A program made the translations under genes and the position numbers. A stretch of 13,258 bases of DNA from an uncultured Clostridia bacterium (GTDB taxonomy: Bacteria; Bacillota; Clostridia; Oscillospirales; Oscillospiraceae), in contig CAMEMX010000021.1 of the NCBI GenBank assembly GCA_945927915.1, positions 1 to 13,258 of the forward strand, in the 5' to 3' direction. Of the stretch, positions 1 to 6,400 are shown in pieces. The stretch's first letter is position 1. Every line of letters begins with the position of its first letter. The notes under the pieces are model-generated. The model searched no databases. It saw nothing but the letters and a program-made list of their open reading frames with translations, and was not told the DNA's origin.

Positions 1-605
1 TCGACGCCAAGCTGCGTAACCAGATGCGTGCCGAGATCATCAAGCTGCGCTCCCGTATCAACACGACCTTCGTCTACGTCACCCACGACCAGACCGAGGC
101 TATGACCCTGGGCGACCGCATCGTCATCATGCGCGACGGCTTCATCCAGCAGATCGGCACCCCGCAGGAGGTCTTTAACCATCCGAAGAACCTGTTCGTC
201 GCCAGCTTCATCGGCACGCCGCAGATGAACTTCTTCAACGCGACGCTCAAGCGCGACGCACGCGGCTATTATGTCGAGCTGCTCGGCAAGGAGGTCGTCC
301 TGAGCAAGGCGCAGCAGGAAGCGCTCTCGGCTGTGAATCAGCAGCCCGCGCAGATCGTCCTCGGCGTCCGCCCGGTCAACCTGTCCGTTGCGCAGGAGGG
401 CTTCGCCGCGACCATCGACGTGTCCGAGATGATGGGCAGCGAGATGCACCTGCATATGAGCGTGGGCGACAAGGACGTCGTCGCGGTCATCCCGACGGCC
501 GGCCTCGATCTCGATGCCGTCCGCAGCGGCAACGGCGTGAAGTTCACGTTCGACCCCGCGCTGGCGCACCTGTTCGATCCGGAAACGGGCCTGAATCTTC
601 TGTAA
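1..605 (+). CDS. ABC transporter ATP-binding protein, MsmK/UgpC/MalK type (5' end missing)
   Basis: This is the C-terminal part of the ATPase that powers a carbohydrate ABC importer at the inner face of the membrane. The reading frame is open from base 3 and ends at TAA 603-605, giving 200 visible residues. The family is usually about 360-375 residues, so Walker A, the signature motif and Walker B lie outside the window. Visible are the D-loop region (DAKLR, first residues), the H-loop with its switch histidine ([10 protein letters not shown], His at about visible residue 28) and the family hallmark [16 protein letters not shown]. After these comes the TOBE/MOP-like regulatory domain characteristic of MalK-type subunits, containing a [13 protein letters not shown] segment. 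It lies upstream of a binding protein, two permeases and malQ on the same strand, so it probably energises that importer. MsmK-type ATPases can serve several sugar transporters, so the pairing is inferred. A terminator follows at 620-645. Confidence 0.93.
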   Translation, partial: DAKLRNQMRAEIIKLRSRINTTFVYVTHDQTEAMTLGDRIVIMRDGFIQQIGTPQEVFNHPKNLFVASFIGTPQMNFFNATLKRDARGYYVELLGKEVVLSKAQQEALSAVNQQPAQIVLGVRPVNLSVAQEGFAATIDVSEMMGSEMHLHMSVGDKDVVAVIPTAGLDLDAVRSGNGVKFTFDPALAHLFDPETGLNLL

Positions 606-619
606 TTTATAATGTATGG

Positions 620-645
620 CAAAGCGGGGCAAATGCCCCGCTTTG
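620..645 (+). terminator. Intrinsic terminator after the ATPase gene
   Basis: A perfect 11-bp stem, CAAAGCGGGGC (620-630) paired with GCCCCGCTTTG (635-645), has a 4-nt AAAT loop. It starts 14 nt after the ATPase stop codon and is followed by only a short T-rich stretch (TTTGG). It probably ends the ATPase transcript, which makes the downstream sugar operon a separate unit with its own promoter. Confidence 0.75.
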
Positions 646-678
646 TTTGGGAATCCGCAGGGGTCTATCCCACCCTCT

Positions 679-702
679 GTAGGGCGGGGACATGTCCCCG
701 CC
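679..702. repeat. GTAGGG-type GC-rich palindrome, copy 1
   Basis: The segment GTAGGGCGGGGACATGTCCC continues into CGCC and is self-complementary around ACATGT (GGCGGGGACATGTCCCCGCC, 683-702). It recurs exactly at 811-834. Related GTAGGG elements with different palindromic cores occur at 8017-8041 and 8067-8090, and inverted ends (CCCTACAG) lie at 783-790 and 9088-9095. It is non-coding and acts as one module of the composite repeat region. Confidence 0.8.
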
Positions 703-765
703 GGTGCAGGAACTACCAAATCTGTACAAACCCGTTCGTCTGCACTGTCTGCCGCTTCGCGGTCG

Positions 766-790
766 GTGGAGGCATGCCTCCACCCTACAG
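766..790. repeat. GGTGGAGGCATGCCTCCACC palindrome with CCCTACAG end
   Basis: A perfect 20-bp palindrome, GGTGGAGGCATGCCTCCACC, lies inside the first array unit and runs directly into CCCTACAG, the inverted form of the CTGTAGGG end seen in the other elements. It is therefore an inverted member of the GTAGGG palindrome family with a different core. Confidence 0.7.
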
Positions 791-810
791 CCGTCCATCG
801 TGAACCCTCT

Positions 811-834
811 GTAGGGCGGGGACATGTCCCCGCC
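811..834. repeat. GTAGGG-type GC-rich palindrome, copy 2
   Basis: This is an exact second copy of the element at 679-702, starting CTCTGTAGGGCGGGG upstream just as copy 1 does. It is immediately followed by the second copy of the GTGCAGGAACTAC spacer, so element plus spacer were duplicated together. Confidence 0.8.
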
Positions 835-1184
835 GCGTGCAGGAACTACTAAATCTGTACAAACCCGTTCGTCTGTACCATTGGATTGCCACGTCGGGCT
901 GCGCCCTCCTCGCAATGACATGAACGCCACCCCGATTGTCATTGCGAGACCCCGCAGGGGTCGTGGCAATCTCGTGCAGGAACTACCGAATCTGTACAAA
1001 CCCGTTCGTCTGTACCATTGGATTGCCACGTCGGGCTGCGCCCTCCTCGCAATGACATGAACGCCACCCCGATTGTCATTGCGAGACCCCGCAGGGGTCG
1101 TGGCAATCTCGTGCAGGAACTACCGAATCTGTACAAACCCGTTCGTCTGAACCGCCGGATTGCCACGGCTTGCTCCGCAAGCCT

Positions 1185-1248
1185 CGCAATGACAGGCGGG
1201 GGCTGCCTGCGCCCTCCTCGCAATAGCAGGCGGGGCTGCCTGCGCTGC
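1185..1248. repeat. Decayed short tandem repeat (34-bp period)
   Basis: CGCAATGACAGGCGGGGGCT at 1185 is followed 34 bases later (1219) by CGCAATAGCAGGCGGGGCTG, each continuing into GCCTGCGC. This is a degenerate two-copy tail of the repeat array. Beyond it (about 1250-1360) I see only AT-richer sequence leading to the promoter, plus a weak CCAAA/TTTGG inverted repeat at 1276-1290. Confidence 0.6.
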
Positions 1249-1361
1249 CAATTCTTGGCGCAAGAAATGACATTTCCAAACGGGATTTGGTGAAACTGCA
1301 CAAAACATCGGCGGTCAAATTGGACAACCTGCAAGAACTTTTCCGGACTTGTAAAAAAGCA

Positions 1362-1390
1362 TTGCAAAATTCGAAGAAAGGCGTTATACT
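1362..1390 (+). promoter_or_regulatory. Sigma-A-type promoter of the sugar uptake operon
   Basis: The -35 box TTGCAA (1362-1367) and the -10 box TATACT (1385-1390) are separated by exactly 17 bp. The expected transcription start is near 1397. The region is clearly AT-richer than its surroundings. It lies 78 bp upstream of the binding-protein start, and a LacI-type operator follows immediately. Confidence 0.8.
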
Positions 1391-1403
1391 TTAAATACAC
1401 GGG

Positions 1404-1421
1404 ATTGGAATCGTTTCCAAT
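1404..1421. promoter_or_regulatory. LacI-family operator
   Basis: ATTGGAATCGTTTCCAAT is an 18-bp near-perfect palindrome (7 of 8 half-site positions match) centred on CG, the classic form of sites bound by LacI/GalR dimers. It lies at about +8 to +25 of the predicted transcript, where a bound repressor would block transcription. The LacI-family gene at 5352-6359 in the same transcription direction is the obvious candidate regulator. A global CcpA-like regulator cannot be excluded. Confidence 0.8.
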
Positions 1422-1431
1422 CTCGCGAAAA

Positions 1432-1446
1432 AATCGTTATACGATT
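1432..1446. promoter_or_regulatory. Second inverted repeat in the operon leader
   Basis: AATCGT (1432-1437) and ACGATT (1441-1446) form a perfect 6-bp inverted repeat with a 3-nt TAT spacer, 10 bp after the LacI-type operator and just before the ribosome site at 1456-1460. It could be a weaker protein-binding site or a small leader hairpin. Its sequence differs from the main operator. Confidence 0.45.
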
Positions 1447-1467
1447 AATTTTTTTGGAGGAATGAAA

Positions 1468-2835
1468 ATGAAGAAACTCATCGCGCTGCTTCTGTCCCTT
1501 GCGATGGTCGCCTGCCTGTTCGCCGGCTGCTCCGGCGAGACCGAGACCCCGTCGACTGAAGCTCCCACCACCGAGCCCGCTCCCACCACCGAGACTCCCA
1601 CCACCGCTGGCGGCGACGAGCCCGCTCCCGCTACCGGCTCCGTCTACTTCCTGAACTTCAAGCCCGAGGCTGACGCTGCCTGGCAGGAACTGGCTGCTCT
1701 GTACACCGAGAAGACCGGCGTCCCCGTCAAGGTCGTCACCGCTGCTTCCGGCAAGTACTCCGAGACCCTGACCGCTGAGATGGCCAAGGAGTCCGCTCCC
1801 ACCCTGTTCCAGTGCGGCAACATGGCCGGCCTGGACACCTGGCAGGACTACTGCCTGCCCCTCGACGGCACCGACTTCCTCAACGAGATGACCACCGCCG
1901 ACTTCAACCTCGTCCGTGACGGCGTCACCTACTGCGCCGGCTACTGCTACGAGGCCTACGGCATCATCGTCAACACCGCTCTGCTGGCTGAGGCCGGCTA
2001 CACCGTCGACGACATCACCGACTTCGCTTCCCTGAAGGCTGTTGCCGAAGACATCACCGCCCGCTCCGCTGAGCTCGGCTTCTCCGCTTTCTCTTCCGCC
2101 GGTCTGGACGGCTCCTCCTCCTGGAGATTCTCCGGTCACCTGGCCAACCTGCCGCTGTTCTATCAGGGTGTGAACTCCAACGAGATCTCCACCATCACCG
2201 CTGACTATCTTGACAACTTCAAGAACGTCTGGGATCTGTACATCAACAACTCCACCTGCGCTCCGTCCGAGATCGGCCCGAAGACCGGCGACGAGTCCGA
2301 GGCTGAATTCGGCACCGGCAAGGCTGTCTTCTTCCAGAACGGCTCTTGGGAATACAACAACCTGGTTGTTGACGAGAGCAAGGGCTTCCTGATGAACCCG
2401 GAAGACCTCACCATGATCCCCATCTACTGCGGCGTGGAAGGCGAAGAGAACGCTGCTCTGTGCTGCGGCACCGAGAACTGCTGGGCTGTCAACGCCAAGG
2501 CTTCTGCTGAGGATCAGCAGGCTACCCTCGACTTCCTGTACTGGGTCGTCACCTCCGACGAAGGCACTCAGATGATGGCCGAGCAGTTTGGCCCGATCCC
2601 CTTCAAGAACGCGAAGGAATCTGAGAACGTCTTCTTCAACGCTGCCAACGAGCTGTTTGCCGAGGGCAAGTACAATGTCGCCTGGGCGTTCAACTACACC
2701 CCGAACACTGACTCCTGGAGACAGGGCGTTGTCGACTCCCTGATGGCTTACTCCACCGCCGGCGGCTCCTGGGACGATGTCGTTAAGGCATTCGTCGATG
2801 GCTGGGCTGCTGAGTGGGAAGCTCAGAACGGCTGA
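1468..2835 (+). CDS. Sugar ABC transporter substrate-binding lipoprotein (family 1, MalE-like)
   Basis: This 455-residue extracellular lipoprotein is the predicted capture subunit of the importer. ATG 1468 is chosen because GGAGG (1456-1460) sits 7 nt upstream; the in-frame ATG at 1462 would leave only 1 nt. The N-terminus MKKLIALLLS has a positive start, a hydrophobic core and a lipobox LFAGC with lipidated Cys21. A Thr/Pro/Glu linker follows (about residues 24-56), then a two-lobe binding domain starting at GSVYFLNFKPEADAAW (57-72). The GTGKAVFFQNGSW segment (282-294) matches the conserved late motif of this family. MalE-like identity and the malQ context favour maltodextrin or another alpha-glucoside, but specificity cannot be read from the sequence. 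Alanine is mostly GCT here, unlike the GCC/GCG of its neighbours, which suggests high expression. A hairpin at 2864-2885 separates it from the permeases. Confidence 0.92.
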   Translation: MKKLIALLLSLAMVACLFAGCSGETETPSTEAPTTEPAPTTETPTTAGGDEPAPATGSVYFLNFKPEADAAWQELAALYTEKTGVPVKVVTAASGKYSETLTAEMAKESAPTLFQCGNMAGLDTWQDYCLPLDGTDFLNEMTTADFNLVRDGVTYCAGYCYEAYGIIVNTALLAEAGYTVDDITDFASLKAVAEDITARSAELGFSAFSSAGLDGSSSWRFSGHLANLPLFYQGVNSNEISTITADYLDNFKNVWDLYINNSTCAPSEIGPKTGDESEAEFGTGKAVFFQNGSWEYNNLVVDESKGFLMNPEDLTMIPIYCGVEGEENAALCCGTENCWAVNAKASAEDQQATLDFLYWVVTSDEGTQMMAEQFGPIPFKNAKESENVFFNAANELFAEGKYNVAWAFNYTPNTDSWRQGVVDSLMAYSTAGGSWDDVVKAFVDGWAAEWEAQNG

Positions 2836-2863
2836 TCGTCCGTAACTGAACATTGAACTTCTG

Positions 2864-2893
2864 GGGGCGGGCGAATGCCCGCCCCTGTTTTAT
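2864..2893 (+). terminator. Terminator/attenuator between binding protein and permeases
   Basis: A perfect 9-bp stem, GGGGCGGGC (2864-2872) with GCCCGCCCC (2877-2885), has a GAAT loop and is followed by TGTTTTATT. It sits 28 nt after the binding-protein stop. Because the permeases follow on the same strand without a clear promoter of their own, partial read-through would give more binding protein than permease, a common arrangement in ABC importers. Confidence 0.75.
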
Positions 2894-2933
2894 TAAGAGC
2901 TTTTGCGATTATCAACGCATACTTCTTCGCTTC

Positions 2934-2990
2934 GGCGGAGGCAAGCCTATGCTCTGCCGCTGCGGTGCAGCGCAGAGGCTTGCCGCCGCC
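2934..2990. repeat. Long imperfect inverted repeat between binding protein and permease genes
   Basis: The outer arms GGCGG-A-GGCAAGCCT (2934-2948) and AGGCTTGCC-G-CCGCC (2976-2990) pair over 14 of 15 positions. The interior continues as CTCTGCCGCTG against CAGCGCAGAG with one bulged base, leaving a short loop. Almost the whole 57-nt segment can fold on itself. It may be another dispersed palindromic element or an mRNA structure that stabilises or processes the operon transcript. Confidence 0.65.
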
Positions 2991-3033
2991 CGTCGGCAAG
3001 TCCATACAATATTAAAAAAGGAGGCGATGGCAG

Positions 3034-4464
3034 ATGAAAAAGGCGCTTACGAACACGCAGGCCGCGACGGCAAAGCAGGCCCCGTGTTCTTTCCGTTTTC
3101 ATTCTGTGTATTCCATCTGGCTGCTCGTCCGCGGCATCGTCGGCATTGTCGGCTTTGCGGTCGGCATGGCCGTGCTGTTTAACTTCTCAAAGCTTGAAAA
3201 CAAGGCTGCCCTGACCATCATCGTTCCCGTTTTCTTCGGCCTGTTCTGCGCGATCGCGGCGCTCGTCACGTCCGCCAAGCTCAGAAAACGCTCCGGCTTC
3301 ACCGCCAACTTCGTTATGCTCTGCATGGATGCCGTCTACGTCGCCATGCTCTGCGGCACCCTCTGCGCAAAGTGGCTCGGCCTGTACCCGATGGATCAGC
3401 TCCGGGTCATGTACGCCAACTACCTCGTCGACGGCTACGGCGCCGCCGAGTGGGCCGCGGCCCCCGGCATCAACTACCTCGCCGCCGTCATCGGCCTTGT
3501 CGCGTTCCTCGCGCTGGTCGCCGCGCCCATCTACTATTACTATCATAAGCGCCGCAGCCAGATGATCTTCTACGCGCCGCGCGTCGACCCGACCGCGCAC
3601 AGCAGCAAGCTCCTGCGCCGCCCGATGAAGCTCGCGTTCCCGATCTTCGTCCTGCCGACGCTGGCTGCCTTCTTCATCGGCTTTGTCTGGCCGTTCCTGC
3701 TCGGCCTGTACCGCTCCTTCAGCGGCTTCTCCTCGCCCATCGACTTCACCTGGAACGGCTTTGCCAACTACGTCAAGGCGTTCAACGACGCCGGCTTCCG
3801 CCACGCCTTCGGCTTCACGGCGCTGTACGCCGTCGTGTCCATCATCCTCATCAACGTCTTCGCCTTTGCGATCGCCTACGCCCTGACGCAGAAGATGAAG
3901 GGCTCGAACCTCTTCCGCACCGTCTTCTTCATGCCGAACCTCATCGGCGGTATCGTCCTTGCCTACATCTGGAAGCTGATCTTCGACGCCGTCCTCGGCG
4001 CCACCTATATGACGAACGCCAACGTCGGCTTCTGGGCGCTGGTCGTGCTCGTCGCGTGGCAGCAGATCGGCTACATTATGATTATTTACATCGCAGGCCT
4101 GCAGGCCGTGCCCGAGGATATGCTCGAAGCGGCAAAGATCGACGGCGCGAACCGCTGGCAGACCCTCTGGCGCGTCACGATCCCGAACGTCATGCCGTCC
4201 ATCACGATCTGTATGTTCCTGACGCTGACGAACTCCTTCAAGCTCTTCGACCAGAACTTCGCCCTGACCGGCGGCTCCCCCAAGATCCCCGGCACGCGTA
4301 TCCTGCAGACGGAGATGCTCGCCCTGCACATCTTTAACACCAACAACATCAACAACAAGTGGATCGGCACGGCACAGGCGGAGGCTGTCATCTTCTTCAT
4401 CCTCGTCGCCGCCCTCGCGCTCATCCAGCTCCGCGCTACCAAGACCAAGGAGGTGCAGCAATGA
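3034..4464 (+). CDS. Sugar ABC transporter permease (MalF/MsmF/UgpA type) with a long N-terminal membrane extension
   Basis: This is one of two membrane channel subunits of the importer. ATG 3034 has AAAGGAGG (3017-3024) 9 nt upstream. An earlier ATG (3027) lies in another frame. The C-terminal part, from about residue 195, is a standard six-helix binding-protein-dependent permease: the cytoplasmic EAA loop that docks on the ATPase is seen at 365-384 (EAAKIDGAN...WRVTIP). The 476-residue length is well above the usual 290-320. The extra N-terminal 190 residues hold four predicted helices (about 27-49, 59-79, 91-112, 146-169), followed by a YYYYHKRR stretch. The function of this extension is unknown. 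The stop overlaps the next start (ATGA), so the two permeases are translationally coupled. Confidence 0.92.
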   Translation: MKKALTNTQAATAKQAPCSFRFHSVYSIWLLVRGIVGIVGFAVGMAVLFNFSKLENKAALTIIVPVFFGLFCAIAALVTSAKLRKRSGFTANFVMLCMDAVYVAMLCGTLCAKWLGLYPMDQLRVMYANYLVDGYGAAEWAAAPGINYLAAVIGLVAFLALVAAPIYYYYHKRRSQMIFYAPRVDPTAHSSKLLRRPMKLAFPIFVLPTLAAFFIGFVWPFLLGLYRSFSGFSSPIDFTWNGFANYVKAFNDAGFRHAFGFTALYAVVSIILINVFAFAIAYALTQKMKGSNLFRTVFFMPNLIGGIVLAYIWKLIFDAVLGATYMTNANVGFWALVVLVAWQQIGYIMIIYIAGLQAVPEDMLEAAKIDGANRWQTLWRVTIPNVMPSITICMFLTLTNSFKLFDQNFALTGGSPKIPGTRILQTEMLALHIFNTNNINNKWIGTAQAEAVIFFILVAALALIQLRATKTKEVQQ

Positions 4465-5348
4465 TGACCAACCAGCTCGCTACGCCGGAAGGCGCCGTCA
4501 AGGTCAAGAAAAAGAGCAATGTCGGCAGCATCGTCCTGACCGTCCTGTTCGCCGTCGTCTGTGTCGCCTATATCCTGCCGATCATCCTTGTCCTGATCAA
4601 CTCCTTTAAGAACAACTCCTCGATCAACACCGACACCTTCGCCGTCCCGAACGGCGAGACCTTCGTCGGCCTCGACAACTACATCAAGGGCGCGACCTTC
4701 GGCAACTACCCGTTCATCAAGTCCCTGTGCTACAGCCTGGTCATCACGCTTCTGTCCGTGTTCCTCATCCTGCTGTGCACGTCCATGGCCGCGTGGTACA
4801 TCTCCCGCGTGGGCAGCCGCTTTGCGAAGATCTTCTACTTCGCCTGCGTCTTCTCGATGATCGTGCCGTTCCAGATGGTCATGTTCCCGCTGGTCTCCGT
4901 CGCCAGCCAGCTCAAGCTCAACACGCCGTGGACGATCCCCGTCATCTACCTCGGCTTCGGCGCGGGTCTGTCGGTGTTCATGTTCACCGGCTTCGTCAAG
5001 AGCCTGCCCCTCGAGATCGAGGAGGCGGCGGCGATTGACGGCTGCGGCCCGGTGCGCACGTTCTTCCTTGTCGTCCTGCCGATGCTCAAGCCGACGCTGA
5101 TCTCGGTCGGCATCCTGCAGATCATGTGGGTCTGGAACGACTACCTGCTGCCGGCCCTTGTGCTCGACATCAACAAGTACAAGACCATCCCCATCCACGT
5201 GCAGTACCTGCAGGGCAGCTACGGCTCGGTCGACATGGGCGCCACCATGGCGGTCATGATGTTCAGCCTCCTGCCGATCATCATCCTCTACCTGTTCTGC
5301 CAGAAGCACATTATCAAGGGTGTTGCAGCAGGCGCCGTCAAGGGCTGA
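4461..5348 (+). CDS. Sugar ABC transporter permease (MalG/MsmG/UgpE type)
   Basis: This is the second membrane subunit of the importer, 295 residues, normal for the family. ATG 4461 overlaps the previous stop (ATGA, 4461-4464), and AAGGAGG (4447-4453) lies 7 nt upstream. The N-terminus is a Lys-rich cytoplasmic segment, then a first helix (about 22-48) ending in the family-typical NSFKNN. Further helices lie at about 88-112, 122-147, 158-180, 208-235 and 258-280. The EAA loop is at residues 188-207 (EAAAIDGCG...LVVLP), with the expected Asp-Gly pair that contacts the ATPase. A C-terminal KGVAAGAVKG tail of the MalG type is present. The lacI-type gene follows after 3 nt. Confidence 0.94.
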   Translation: MMTNQLATPEGAVKVKKKSNVGSIVLTVLFAVVCVAYILPIILVLINSFKNNSSINTDTFAVPNGETFVGLDNYIKGATFGNYPFIKSLCYSLVITLLSVFLILLCTSMAAWYISRVGSRFAKIFYFACVFSMIVPFQMVMFPLVSVASQLKLNTPWTIPVIYLGFGAGLSVFMFTGFVKSLPLEIEEAAAIDGCGPVRTFFLVVLPMLKPTLISVGILQIMWVWNDYLLPALVLDINKYKTIPIHVQYLQGSYGSVDMGATMAVMMFSLLPIIILYLFCQKHIIKGVAAGAVKG

Positions 5349-5351
5349 TCT

Positions 5352-6359
5352 ATGACCATCAAGGACCTTGCCCGCGAAACGGGCTACTCCGTTGGCACGA
5401 TCTCCCGTGTGTTGAACGGGCAGCCGAATGTCAGTGAACGGGCAAGGAAAACCATCCTCGCCTGCGTGGAAAAGAGCGGCTTCCAGCTCAACAGCAACGC
5501 AAAGCAGCTCCGCCAGACCCGCGGCGACGGCATTTTAGCCGTCGTCTCGGGCCGGCAGAACGAGCTGTTCGCGCAAATGATCGAGCATATCCAGCACCTG
5601 CTGGCGGATACGCAGTACCCGCTGACGGTCGACTACGTCGACGAATACGAGGACGCCGTGCAGTACGCGCTGCACCGCAGCCGCGAACAAAAGCCGCTCG
5701 GCATCCTCTTCCTCGGCGGCGATATGCAGCTTTTCGCGCAGAGCTTCGGCGAATTTACCGTGCCGGGCGTCCTGCTGACGTCCGACGCGTCCTCGCTTGG
5801 CTTTGAGAACCTCTCGTCCGTCACGACGGACGACATCGCCGCCGCGCAGTGCGCCGTGGAGTTCCTGCTCTCGCAGGGGCACCGCGAGATCGGCATCATC
5901 AACGGCGAGCTGGCCTATTCCGGCATTAGCTGGCAGCGCTTTGAGGGCTGCCGGCGCGCCTTCGCCGCGCACGGCATGGAGCTTTCCGAGCGCCGGTGCG
6001 CCGTCGCGCGCTATTCCTTCGCCGAGGGCTACGCCGCCGCGCAGCGGCTTGTCCGCTCGCAGGAGCTGACGGCGATCTTCGCCATGTCGGACGTCATGGC
6101 CGTCGGCGCGATGCGCGGCCTGCGCGATGCCGGCCTGCGCGTGCCGGAGGACATCTCCGTCATCGGCTTTGACGGCATCGCCCTCGGGGACTATTATATC
6201 CCCAAGCTCACCACCATCCGGCAGGACGCCGAGCAGCTCGCCCGGCGCGGCGTGGAGCTGATGCTCCGCGCCATCGAGCAGCAGCAGCCCGCCTGCCACG
6301 AGAAGGTGCCCTTCTCCCTGACCTGCAGGGACAGCGTCGCGCGGCTTGCCCCGCGCTGA
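5352..6359 (+). CDS. LacI/GalR-family transcriptional regulator of the sugar operon
   Basis: This is a 335-residue DNA-binding regulator. Its start is 3 nt after the permease stop; AAGGG (5340-5344) inside the permease end serves as ribosome site, so translation is probably coupled. Residues 2-26 form the helix-turn-helix (IKDLARETGYSVGTISRVLN). The hinge segment around NSNAKQLRQ (47-55) carries the leucine (Leu53) that in this family inserts at the central CG of the operator, fitting the CG-centred palindrome at 1404-1421. Residues about 60-335 form the periplasmic-binding-protein-like sensor domain, including the conserved MSDVMAVGAMRGLRDAG and ISVIGFDG segments. Its place inside the operon suggests autoregulation and response to the imported sugar. 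The effector is not known from the sequence. Confidence 0.93.
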   Translation: MTIKDLARETGYSVGTISRVLNGQPNVSERARKTILACVEKSGFQLNSNAKQLRQTRGDGILAVVSGRQNELFAQMIEHIQHLLADTQYPLTVDYVDEYEDAVQYALHRSREQKPLGILFLGGDMQLFAQSFGEFTVPGVLLTSDASSLGFENLSSVTTDDIAAAQCAVEFLLSQGHREIGIINGELAYSGISWQRFEGCRRAFAAHGMELSERRCAVARYSFAEGYAAAQRLVRSQELTAIFAMSDVMAVGAMRGLRDAGLRVPEDISVIGFDGIALGDYYIPKLTTIRQDAEQLARRGVELMLRAIEQQQPACHEKVPFSLTCRDSVARLAPR

Positions 6360-6400
6360 GCGCACACAGCAATTTTTCCGGAAGGATTGAAACTGATTAT

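Larger units (their letters stand above)
704..1193. repeat. Composite tandem repeat array, 133/137-bp units
   Basis: A conserved spacer beginning GTGCAGGAACTACC, then a CAAACCCGTTCGTCTG segment, starts at 704, 837, 974 and 1111. Units 837-973 and 974-1110 are both 137 bp and differ by two substitutions near their starts (ACTAAAT versus ACCGAAT). The 704-836 unit is 133 bp: it has the same spacer but different cargo (a GGAGGCATGCCTCC palindrome and a second GTAGGG element). The last unit (1111-1193) keeps the spacer and then one GATTGCCAC...CGCAATGAC palindrome. Each 137-bp unit carries two such palindromes in opposite orientation. Open frames crossing it are made only of repeat and are not genes. 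This array occupies most of the 606-1467 gene-free stretch. Confidence 0.9.

Noticed and set aside
704..1193. A CRISPR array
   Set aside because: The repeat units are 133-137 bp, adjoining units are almost identical throughout with no unique spacers, and no cas gene is present.
1276..1290. CCAAA-CGGGA-TTTGG as an upstream auxiliary LacI operator
   Set aside because: The arms are only 5 bp and the centre differs from the CG-centred main operator. It is about 130 bp away with no other support.
607..1400. Several open frames of 60-150 codons on both strands in the region between the ATPase and binding-protein genes
   Set aside because: They consist of the tandem and palindromic repeats read as protein, overlap one another, and lack ribosome sites. 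Their repeated peptide segments simply mirror the DNA repeat.
1384..2853. 489-codon open frame on the minus strand opposite the binding-protein gene
   Set aside because: It is Gly/Val/Ser-rich and has no recognisable motif. It is produced by the GC-rich codon pattern of the real gene, which has a lipobox, ribosome site and promoter.
3187..5309. Long minus-strand open frames (424 and 407 codons) opposite the permease genes
   Set aside because: Their composition is dominated by Asp, Glu, Arg and Val with no domain, as expected for the complement of a GC-rich membrane-protein gene. No ribosome site was found.
6360..6400. An internal promoter or operator between the regulator gene and malQ (TTCCGGAA, GATTAT)
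   Set aside because: TTCCGGAA is short and unlike the 1404-1421 operator, and no -35 box lies at a suitable distance from GATTAT. Simple operon read-through is enough.
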